From positions 172,219,121-172,283,120 of the forward strand of contig CM061919.1 of the NCBI GenBank assembly GCA_031002005.1: a DNA stretch of 64,000 nucleotides, written 5' to 3'. The DNA comes from Vandiemenella viatica (taxonomy: Eukaryota; Arthropoda; Insecta; Orthoptera; Morabidae). Positions within the stretch are counted from its first letter, which is position 1, and every line of letters starts with the position of its first letter. Both the position numbers and the translations under genes were made by a program. Shown piece by piece: positions 20,260 to 32,200 of the stretch. Under the pieces are notes generated by a model. That model searched no databases. It was not told the DNA's origin and saw only the letters and a program-made list of their open reading frames with translations.

Positions 20260-23200
20260 AGTGTTCTGAATGTTCGGAGACTCCCGAACTGCGCGAAGCA
20301 TCAGGGGTGGTAGCGGTCGATGAATCACAATCAACTCACTGCGTATTCTGATTATTTCTGTAATACACTCATTTTGTTGTCAGGCACCCATGCTGTAACG
20401 ATTCTCACAGTGAGATACAGCATCCGTAGGTTATGTGATAATCTGAAATTGCAAGTGATATCCATACATTCGTAAGAACGTACTTATCAAAATCAATGAG
20501 AAACTTCTCCATTTACATTGCATACTTCCATAAAGGCCCGGCCACACAGAACGCGACAAGCGACAGCGACATTGTGTCGGGGCGCGACTTCGCTATTGTT
20601 GTAATTCACAGTTTTGAATCGGGACGGTCACACACAAAGCGATCCGTCGCCGGGCCGCAGCCTAGTCGTGGCGACAAGCGACACAGTTGCACAAAATTAC
20701 AGAATTGTTGCGCGACAGAGCGACATGGCCGATGAAGAAAAATTGATTTCCACCGCATCCGACGGCCACTACTTCAGGTGTACTAAGAGATGCATATGAA
20801 AAGATTTCCAGCTCATAAAAAGTAATTTTTCGCATTCAGAATTGTATTTTTTCTTCTTAGTTTCTCACTTTATGTTTGTTTGTTTACACTATAATTATTT
20901 AAAATAAATAATACTTGTATTTGAGCCTATCTTTTTTATTGTGAAATACATTGTCAATAATAAATTGTATATTTCACTTTGTGACGAAACTCCTGGTTTT
21001 AGGGGTATTTCTTAATATTGACCTCCACGCAAATGACACAACTGCCTGCAGGGGGAAGAGCTGGTAAGTGATAAGATTGAAAATCACTTAGAGGTCAGAG
21101 GCTTTGGCCAGGGCGCTAAGATTTTCGGGCCCCGGGTAAGGATTCTTAGCCCCCCTCCTCCCCCCCCCCAACAAAATTATTTATATTAAACTTTTAAATT
21201 TTAAGGCAAAAAATCAAATTACACCTTTTTAAGCAAGATTTTTAAAGTTTTATTTCTATTTAATTAGACACTCTGGCCGAGGAGCCCCCTTCGGGGGCAC
21301 AGGCCCGGGATACTTTTGCCTCGCTTAACCCTCCCCCCCCCCTAGCACCGGCCCTGGTTTTGACAGTGTCGTTTTTGTTTTGTTTTTAAGAATATATATT
21401 AAATGAACATAACATACCTCATACTGTCATACAAATGGCTAATCTTTCTATTGTACCAATTACTTTTCTCCAGTTCGTGGTGCAATTCGATATAGTTGAT
21501 TTTAACAGATTGTGTATTTTCTCGAAGCATTCTCGAGATATACGAAAATATGTATAAAATCTATCTTCTTGTGATACCAGTCCCCGGCAAAGACGGTGGT
21601 ATTCACCAAGGCATTCTCTCTTCTTATTGATGTCAGGAACCCAGACCATTTTTAGTGCGAACAAAATAAGTAGAGTCTCCTCATCAATTGACATGTTTTA
21701 AGAATTTCCTAGCCCAAGAAAACTTATTAAGAAAGAAATAGAGAAGTACAGATTTCTTCGCGAGAGAGGGTCTCACTGGCATTTGTCGCTATGGAGTTGT
21801 CGCGTCCTGTGTGACGTACCAAAATCGCGTATCGCCGCGACGAGAGAACGACCACTTGCCGCTGTCGCTTGTCGCGTTCTGTGTGCCCAGGCCTTTAGGT
21901 GAACATGTGTATTTGGTAAGCGCTCAGGGTTTTTACTGGCTGTGCATTTCGCCCCTATCGTAGCGTGCCTTAATGCACAGTATAAAGTAGAATCGGAACC
22001 ACGGAGCGTTTTGGCGTACTTTACATTACACAGCAAGCCGTGCCAAAGGTTAAGGTCGAGTTGGGACCTTCGGAAATAATAGCCGAGATTGGAATCGGGG
22101 AACTTTCGATCGCCAGTAAGACGCCTTAACCACTGACCCAACAAGACACTGCACGATAGATCACATTTTACGGCTTATTTGCTGATAAGGCTCTTAAAAC
22201 TATAAGTTGCATGCGATGGTCATTGGTGGAGTACGCGAGTATTTTTCGGTAATCATCTTGACTTCCTAGATGAACAGTGATAAATTTCTACGCGTGTGCA
22301 TCAGGAATTAAAATTTTCAATTCAATTCCATTACAAACATGTGAAAATATATGAAACATGTAAGCTACAGGGTAGATGTATTGTGTCCATTTTTCCACCC
22401 TTTCGATCATAATTACACACGTACAATGTACATAATGATATAGCACAAGATATATGTAATTTCCTTTGGGCCAACTAGGATCACCTTAAACCTTGTTTGG
22501 CCTGAATTTTGCTCTAGATGTGTACACATCAGTTTATAACTAGGGTTTTTAGCCCTAGAGAACCTACAGTTTAAAATGGAATCTGAACCACGGAAGCGTT
22601 CTGGCGTACTTCACATTAAGCTGTGCCAGGGTGAAGGTCGGTTTAAGTCAGGGGTGGCCAACATTTTTTACGGCCCACGAGATTCATCACACTTTTACAA
22701 AATATTTTTTACATTTCGATTTTAGTGTGACATATTTCTTTACATTGTGTGTTTAGTACCATTATTATTAAATTATCTATGTTTATATGTAAGAATAATA
22801 GTAAACACAATAATAACTCATGTTTCAATTTTTCACACCAAAACAATGTGTCTAGTGGGGATATATAAAATTATATGCGGCCCGCGGAGTTATGATGCAA
22901 GATCATTAGGGTTGGTCACGCCTGGTTTAAGTGCTTATGAAAATCCTCGTCGAGACAGGGATTCGAACGGGAGACCTTTCGATCTCCAGTCAGATGCCCT
23001 AATCATTGAGCCAACACATCGTTAAGTTATTTATATATTATACATTTATTTGTATATTATATATATTAAATCTATTTACCTATACACCTATAAAAATGGA
23101 TACCTTTATGTTTGTATGTTCTTTACACAAATAAACAATTTTTATCCGACCTCGATGAAACTATGCATGGTTTAAAAAACCGAATCCATCACTCCCATTA

Positions 23201-26200
23201 AAAAAAATTTACGCGTGAAACGGTTCATTTTTTTTTTTTTTTTTTTTTTTTTTGCATATGGGTATGTTTCGAAAACTGCAGGGAATTCGCGTAAGGGGAT
23301 GATGGTGATGGAGAATGTTTACGACAATCCAATCAAACGGGATAAAACATCAGAACTTTCATATCCAACCCCCCGAGCAACACCTGGTACTCTGCATGTT
23401 TATATTATAGGATATTTGCATTAATTATTTAATTAATTACATCCGATAATCTAGATTTTCTGTACAGTTCAAATATTCTTGTACTGATTAATATCAATGA
23501 TTTCTCAAAATTTCTCTTTTTGAAGTGGTTTTTATGTTCTGGGGTAAATGAATGGTATTGTTACAGCATTTTTGAGCCGTGGCACCTACAATGTGTTCAC
23601 CGTGGACTGGTCGACCATAGGAGAGTTCCCCTGCTACTTGTCATCACTGAGCAATACTCGCCTGGTGGCCCAGTGCACTGCACAACTGTACGCCCACATC
23701 ACCTTCAACGGCGCCTCTGCCAAACGCATCACCTGCGTGGGACACTCTCTGGGAGCGCATATTTGCGGCATGATGAATAATCATCTATCCGCTAAAATGC
23801 ACAAGATCATTGGTAAAGATAAGCTATACTCATAAAGTAGTGTTTCTGCAAACGCGATTCTTTCAAGATGTTCCTTGGAGTCATATGTCAGATGGACCAG
23901 AATCGTACCTCGCAATAACCTTTAGTCATTTAATGTAGCAGAATAAAAGAGGTTGTGTAAAGCGGTTAACTGCAGTAGATTCTGTACCAAGTTTTAGTGA
24001 ACAAATTGGTGTATGTTTTAGTTGATTGGAAGTTCAAGACTTCCATTGTCGATACTTTTTCTAGGTACCATGATTGAAAGACAGATGGATATAGGACCTA
24101 GGACAATGTCCACAAGGAGTTGCACATCTGCTGTAACGAAAACATACAGCCTAAAGTTTGCATTCAATGAAACAAACTACTGGTCATTATACCACCAATT
24201 TAATTGCTATGGAGTTGTCGCATGATTGCTTTTCTGGTATAGAGGAATATATTAAAGTATTTATTTCATTCGTACCGGTCGAGAGAATCCCAGAACTGTA
24301 TCCCAGTCTGTAACCGGATGCTCTGCGCTGTTTGTCAAGTCTTATCGCAACCACCATACCTGTTTGACATTACAAACAGTCTGCTATCGCTGTGAAACTA
24401 CAAGTGGTATTTGCAGCTGTGGTTGAAGGTCATTGTAACCTCAATCAGTGCAGGCAGGCAGCTAACGCTATAGCCTGTTCAATTAACAGAGGCAGCTCAA
24501 GATCAGACTGCTATATACCCACTCCACTGTCCTTACCCCTACATGCGAAGGGGAAATTTTCCACTCGCCTACCGGGAAACAGTGCTCTGCTCGGCGAGGT
24601 AGGAATGGAGGGGGTTGTGAGGTGAGGAGTGGGGCCAGTAGAACATGACCTTGAGCCGCCAGTTTGGAGTGAACAGGGTATAACCGTCCCCACCCCGCAG
24701 TACTGCAAAGACGTCATCATGAGCCAACCAGAGCTTGTAATTTTACTAAAACTGTAACCAGATAATCAGAAGCTAGCTTTACCCCTCTACTAAGGAAATG
24801 CCCTCGCTTGACCAGAGAGCATACTTGCTCGTCAGTTGCGGACCTTTTGTTGACTCGTAACATCAAAATACGTAAATCTGCTGCTTGTTATATATTCCAT
24901 GATGAGCAACTTAGTATTTCAGGATTGCAATATATTGGGAATTACTCAATCCCCCAACAGATTCTATAGGCCGATTCCATTCCAAGCCTAGTACCTATAT
25001 TATGCTGTGCACATCTAGTATTATCAATGCCGTCATAATTGTCTTACATTTAGTATGTTTACGAAATAACATCTTTATTTGAAGTGTTTGTCCAAGTATA
25101 TGTTCCCTTTCACAAGTGTTTATCAGTAAATAACCAATAGTTGTGTTTACTTCGTGTTTCCTTCAAAAGTAACCTAACGACTGAATAATTTAAGAATAAT
25201 TCTAGATGATCTATGCTAAGAGTTTAAATAAGAAAAGAAAGGGAAATTAACCCACCACATACCAAAGTGGACGGATGCGATGAGAGAACACTAATGCTGA
25301 CAATGCTTGTTTGTTTGTCAGCATTAGTGTTCTCTCATCGCATCCGTCCACTTTGGTATGTGGTGGGTTAATTTCCCTTTCTTTTCTTATTTATGGTGTT
25401 GTTTGTTTGTCAGCATTAGTGTTCTCTCATCGCATCCGTCCACTTTGGTATGTGGTGGGTTAATTTCCCTTTCTTTTCTTATTTATATCGCCTAGAAGCC
25501 GCTTCCATTTTCCTTAGTTGCATCATGCTAAGAGTTTAGTCATTCTAATTGCCACTGTACTAACAGGAGACAACTTCTGTTGCTTGAAAAGCTACTTTAC
25601 CAACAATAACTACTAACTAATAACATAATTTCCCTACATTAGATCACAGACAAGTGATTGGAACAATCAGTTGGTGACTGCTCAGACGAACCCAAATCGG
25701 CTAGTTGCATATTAGTCTCCACTCGGCTTAACATGCAACAGATTGAGTTCTCCAGTGGTAATTTATCAACATAACCATTTTTACATTTTCTGGTACCCGC
25801 CTGTTTTTGTTCTTTATGAATTTTAATATCAAATTATTTCAGGGTATTTGGTAATTTATTCCAATTCATGACACCCTTAACTACAAAAGAAAATTTTATC
25901 CCTTAATGACTGAAATCGAGTGCCAGATTATGGTCATGGTAATCTTTTCCCTTCCACGCACTGCTTTCATTTCTTCCACCAACATCTTTCCAAGCCTTAT
26001 CACCAATATTTGTACGAGGGAGGATCAAATTTAAACGAGCCTTTTTAAATTGCGCATCCGTCGATGGCGTGAGGAGTCTGAGACAGTTTGGACAGTTGAG
26101 GGGCATCATGTGGAAGGCACTAATAATTTTGGTGTGACACGTGCTTCTTTTTCTGAACAATGATGATGAGTGAGAAAGAGGTACACCCCGCAGTTGTACA

Positions 26201-29200
26201 ACGTGTTATTATTAAGTTCCTTGTCAGATAAAAACGCAAATGCTGCTGAAATTCGGCTCCGTTTACTCCCACAGTTCGGGGAAAGAACTTTTTCGTGGGC
26301 TCAGGTAAACAGTGGTGTAACAAATTTAAGAAAGGTCAGGAGCGTGTTGGAAACATTGCCTACCCACACCAGCATCACACCGCACAACACCGAGGCTTTT
26401 TGAGAACTCGTCGAAATCCATCAACACATAACTGTGTTTAAAATCTCGCAGGAACATCAGATCAGCTATGGAAGTGTGCAGTAAATCATTTGTAATGAGT
26501 TGAGATTCCTAAAGTGTCAGCTTGATGGGTTCCAAAGTTGCTGAATGTAGAGCAGAAAACTGTGTGGTTTGAAATTTCTCGAAGCCTCCTAACGAGTTAC
26601 AAGTAGATTGTGACACTTTTTTGGAAAAAACTGCCACGAGCGATGACATTTGGGCCTATCATTACACCTCTGATTTGAAGAGGACTGTTATGCAGTGGTG
26701 AAAGACTAGCGAAGGTGCACCAGTGAAAATGAAGATGAAGCTGTAGTCGGGAAGGTCTTCTCCACTGCGTCCTGCATGTTGATTTTCTTCAAGAAGGTCA
26801 CCTCTTAATGTTGCCTGTCAAGTCTGAGTTGCCAGATGTTCAAAACGGCACGGCATTACGATCAGAAGGGTGTTGTTCCTCCATGACTATGCCAAATGCC
26901 ACATCGCAACAGAAACACGCTCATAAATTGGTAGACATGCACTGAGCTGCCCTAGAACATCCACCCTACAACCCAGACTTTTCACCATGCGATTCCACAT
27001 GTCTGGGCCACTCAAGGAAGCCCTTGGTGAACAGCACTTCACAACAAATGAGGAGGTGTAGCTGTTCTTGTGCAACTGATTTGATACAAGTCCCAAAACT
27101 ATTTTATGATACCAGAATTAACAAATTACCAACCACTGGAAGAAGTGCATAGATAAGAAGGGGAACTATGTAGAAAAATAACAATGTAGATTAGAATTTA
27201 TTATGAAAACTTGTGTTTTTTTCTTTCAAAAGGCTCTTTTATATTTGATCTTGCCTCATGTTTAACACTCCCAGCACTCGCTTGACTCTCCTCCTGTCAC
27301 CCAATGAATTGCAATCCAACTTCTTTACCATATCAGTCACTGATTGTGTTCCACAAAAAATTTTAGCTGTCGTCCTTGGCACCACTTCCAACTCCTGTAT
27401 TTGCAACCCAAAATGTGGGTCCCATACTACACCATCATAATCGAGCAATAGTTTGACCATATTTTTGTAACCCTCTCTTCTTTGGTTCATCCCTTCATCA
27501 TTCTCTTCAATTAATGAAGCATTTTTAAACATTTTCCTGGCACCTGCCTAAGGTTGAGAACTGATAAGCAGTGGTACAGCAGCCCATGAAATAAGCACCA
27601 TTTTCAAACAGCAGCAATGTGTGGACATATAATTTACAGCTTGTTTTTAGTACCAACATTTTCACTGTTGCTGTTAATTGTTTTATGATTTGTAGTATTA
27701 GCATTGTATAGTAAGGAATATAAATGTGAAGCATCTGATGCTGAGGTGTAGTATTATTCTAAATTATTGCAGTTAATTCATAACAGAGTAGATTGAGGAG
27801 ATGTTTGACAAGGAAAGTTTGATTTTAAAAAAATGAATTACATGCAGTAAAAAACGGACAGAGGAGACTTTGTAACACTGTGGAAGAAAAGAAAATGATT
27901 ATATTTATGTAAGCAAAAATTTATATTTAATTGGAAAATAATTACAGGAAATGGTAAAGAGCAAAGTGAAAATTTGAAAGTGTACCAAGAGGTCCATCAC
28001 ATTGGAGTGCAAAATAATAATGAAAAATTTATCTAGTATTGAAACTTCACTTATCTTACAGTAAATCAAAAAAGTTTTCTATTTTAAAAGAAGAAAAGCT
28101 TTTTGTTTGAGCATTCTCTGTTTTTAAGTGCTGGCAGAAATTTCTAGGAATTTTATTTCAATTACTGCTGATAGTAAATCTGATTTTCCACAGTTGAATA
28201 TTCTTTTGAGAATTCAGCTTATTATTTGTTTCATACAAAATGTATTAACTTTTTGGTTATTCAGGCCTTGACCCAGCACGTCCACTGGTGGATCAGTTTG
28301 GAGATGAAGCTTTCCGACTGACCAGAGATGATGCCCATCTGGTGCATGTCGTTCACACGAATGCAGGAGCACTGGGAGAGGAGGGGCAGATTGGGCATGT
28401 GGACTTCTGTGTCAATGGTGGCCGCTTCCAGCCTGGCTGCAGAGGTCACAGGCTCAGTAAGTGAAGAAATAGTGTTAAAGTCATTACATCTCAAATAAAT
28501 AAATTACTCAAACTGATTTACCATTTTGCACCACCAAAACAGGATCCACTATAATGATGTGTATGGAGGAGCTGACATGAACACTGTAGGTTAAATACCC
28601 ATCCTGCATCAGTTTAACTGAGGATATCCAGTGTCCCACTTCTATCAATGGCTCTGATATATTGAAAATCTGATTTTTACAAAACAGGATTTTATGAAAT
28701 GACTCTAGTTTAGTGACGTAGATTGTGTCCTTAGCAAATAGTTTTTATTCATAACAGACCTTCCATGTCTGGTTCTGCAATATCATAACTCACTCTTCAT
28801 GGTTAACAGACTGGTTCAATATAATTTTGTGATAAATATTTTCAGTATTAACACTGAACTCCAATGATAAGTTAGGTATCGGCATATGTCATGATTTCAG
28901 TTGTAGTGTGCGTAGAGGCTTTATTACTATATATTAGGTGAAGAAGTACTTACAGTGGCAATATGATGACACTAACAGCAAGTGTATTTATCAGCATTTT
29001 TCAATTTTGTCAAATCATTATTATGTTTTGACTGTATAATATCATTGGCTATTTGGCTGTCATAAAACTAGTGGTTTTCTACTGGACTAATCCTATCCTT
29101 AAGGATAATACAATATTAGAGTAAAGAACAACTTAATAGTATTCACAAACCAAGTATAGTGTGAAGGAAACACAGGCTATGAATCAGTTAAATATTCACA

Positions 29201-32200
29201 ATGAACAAATATCAACAGACCTAACAAAGTCGTTATCAGCACCTAAATCAAATTTGGGGAAATAACTGCATTTATTCAGTCACTGATTAATCTATTGACT
29301 AATCTACTAACACACTGCAGCGCAAACAAAAGTGATTCTCCTGGAAATTGTTAAGAAACAAATGAATGCTATCATTGGTAGCAAAACGCGAAAGTGGAAG
29401 CTTGTCTACAAAAATAATAAGTAAAAAAGAATGATGTTAAATGGTTCTATGGATAGCAAAGAAAGACAAGAAATACGGAAATGGTTATAGCAAGCGCTTT
29501 CACAGTTTATGTTTGAATACAATTAACAGAGCAACTTCTGAGGAAAAATAGTTCTTTCTTTTCTAGCCCAGCTGTTATGTATCAAGTCCAGAAACACTGT
29601 TAAACAGACAGAGAAAAGCTGGGTATATAGAAGAAATATTAATAAAATAATTTAATAGATTCCTTAAATAATGAACACTGGTCAGAAGTGTACACTGCAC
29701 AGGGTGTTAATGCAAAATTTGGTTCCTTACTTAATATATTTCTAACACTTTTCGAAGGAAGTTTCAAAAAAAGGAAATTTGTCAACACTCCAAACAGTGA
29801 ATTGGGTAAGGGATGGGTAACAAAGGCTATTAGAGTATCTAGTAAAACAAAAAGGGACCTTTACTTAAATGTAAGAGAATCAGATAACTATACACTGAAA
29901 GCTCATTTTAAAGTTAATTCCAAAATACTAAGAAATGTAATAAGAAAGGCCAAGAACAGGTATATATCAGAGAAAATAGAGAATCCAGGCAATAGGATGA
30001 AAACTATATGGAATATAATAAAAACTGAAACAGGAAAATCTTTAATCTCTCTAAACACATAAAAATAGAACAAAATGGATCTTTGCATAGGGAAGTAGGG
30101 GAAGTTTGTGAAATATTTAACAAACATTTTACTTCTGTTGTAGAGAAATTGGGCATAGAAAAACAATCCCCACATAGTGCCCTAAGGCTTCTACAGGCTG
30201 CTTTCCCAAATAGATTTGTGGAGATGCAATTTCCACCAGTAACAATCTCAGAAATAAATAAACTCATGAAACAATTAAAACCTAAAAATTCTTCCAGCTA
30301 TGACAATATTTTAAGTAAATTACTAAAAAGATGTTCAGATTTTATCAATCATGTAATTGCCTACATTTGTAATGAATCCCTAATGCAAGGTGTGTTTCCA
30401 AATATACTAAAATATGCAGTTGTTTAAAAAAGGAGAAGCAACATGTGTAGATAACTATCGTCCCATTTTATTACTCTCTGGATTCTCAAAGATTTTTGAA
30501 AAATTCATGTATCATTGAGTAATAAAACATGTTACACAATATAATATCCTCACTAATTCACAATTTGGGTTCCAAAAAAAAATCGTCCATAGAAATGGAT
30601 ATATATTCATGTTTAAATAACACATTTGAGGAACTGAGTAATAAAATGAGCCCTGTAGAAATATTTTGTGATCTTGCAAAATCATTTGACTGTATAAATG
30701 ATGAATTTCTTTTGAAAAAAATGGAATACTATGGTTTTTATGGAACTGCAGGCAAATGGTTTAAATCATACATGGAAAGTCGAATGCAAAAAGTTTCCAT
30801 TCTTGATTCTAAAATAAGTAAAGATGCCTTATCGGACAGGGAGAAAATCAAACATGGAATTCCAGAAGGCTCTGTCCCAGGAGCCCTCCTCTTTTTGTTA
30901 TACGTCAATGACCTTCCTGGAAACTTATCTGACAAAGTTAAGAGTGTTTTATTTTGCAGATGACACTAACCTGACTGTGAGAAAAACACCAAACAGTAAT
31001 CTAAAATTCAATGTAAATGAAGTACTTAGTGAAGTAGCAAATTGGTTCAAGGCAAATTCATTAAAATTAAATTCTGAAAAAAACACATTAGGTTTAAAAC
31101 AATAAATTATGCACAGCCGGATTTACAACTGCTACAAACACAGAGTATAAAATTCCTTGGTATTGAAATAGATGAGAAACTCAGTTGACACAAACATATC
31201 ACTTCACTACTGAAGAAGATAAGTAGTGTCACCTTTGCAATACAAACACTTTCTTTAACAGCAGATCTCTAATTATCAAAACGGAATATTTCCATTCAGT
31301 GATGTCATATGGCATATTTTTTTGGGGAAATTCTTCACAAAGTAAAAAAGTTTTCATAGCACAGAAAAGAGCTATTAGGATGCTGAGGAGGGTAAAACCA
31401 AGAACTTCTTGCAGAAAACTTTAAAAAAAACTAAATATTCTTACAATGACTTCTCAATGTACATATATATTCTCTCATGTGATTTTTCGTAGAACGTTTT
31501 AACCTGTTTACATCTAACTCACAGATACACAATTTCAATACAAGAAACAGAAATAACCTGCACAAAACACAAACATATCTGTCATTAGTACAAAGAGGAG
31601 TTAATTACTCTGGGATACATCTGTTTAATAAACTTCCCAAGAGTATAAAACAGTTTGCAGATAATAAAGATATATTTAAATAAAAATTTGAACAAAATAA
31701 TTAATTGTATTCAATATGACCTTTTGTAAAACTCAATTGTAAAAATTAATGTTTATTGTTATTCTCTTTGTAACAAATGATTGTTTTCATTATGATTATG
31801 ACTCATATTATATGGATGTGTATTAACGATGACATGTTTCACATCCCAGAGGTCCTTCCTCAGCAGGGATCCATGAAACAAGATTGATAAATATAATAAA
31901 AATAACTAGCCTGGAATGAACTGGTCCACCATTAGATGAGGAACATGCCAAATGTTGATTTCTGAACCCATCAGCTTCAAACATGTAATTGGTAAATGAT
32001 TTAAAAAACACTGATATACAATATTCAAGAGGGAGACTAACGACTGGAAAATCTGATTAGAAAGATGAAAGTGGCCAGTGGAAAATTGCCAAAAATTAGA
32101 ACATTAGGATGAAAATACATTGGTAGTTTGATTAACACTACTAATACATGATTACCATTTTTTCCTCTGTCCTATTTTTGGCTTGTGCACTCTAAGAAAG

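Larger units (their letters stand above)
20534..21896 (-). mobile_element. PIF/Harbinger-like DNA transposon remnant
   Basis: Ends are inverted repeats of about 35 bp: left AAGGCCCGGCCACACAGAAC then CGACAAGCGACAGCG; right is its near complement ending CCCAGGCCTTT. Flanks read TAA (left) and TTA (right), consistent with the three-base TWA target of this superfamily if one base has changed. It contains a partial transposase on the minus strand (21419-21694) and a nested hAT MITE (21119-21356). Confidence 0.78.
18428..23566 (+). other. Lipase intron 1 visible (5.1 kb), packed with repeats
   Basis: Contains a MITE end (18965-19072), a duplicated segment (19262-19670 and 20343-22110), a young SINE, a PIF/Harbinger element with a nested hAT MITE, several SINE family 2 copies and another hAT MITE. 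Segment 23040-23200 carries an old DNA-transposon-like sequence (a block ending CGATGAAACTATGCATGG), and a 26-base T-run lies at 23228-23253. No exon-like sequence was seen. Confidence 0.85.
23813..28264 (+). other. Lipase intron 2 visible (4.45 kb)
   Basis: 23830-25210 has no recognised element; the 77-codon ORF at 24392-24625 has no family features I know. 25227-25524 is a hairpin insertion. 25893-27532 is a LINE interrupted by a mariner. 27535-28260 is AT-rich with nothing recognised. Confidence 0.8.

Noticed and set aside
19908..20334. ORFs with poly-Lys or poly-Phe tails
   Set aside because: They read through the SINE and its 56-base A-tail.
25213..25538. CRISPR-like or satellite array
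   Set aside because: Only three units, one inverted, in an animal genome; the flanking 14-bp duplication fits a mobile insertion.
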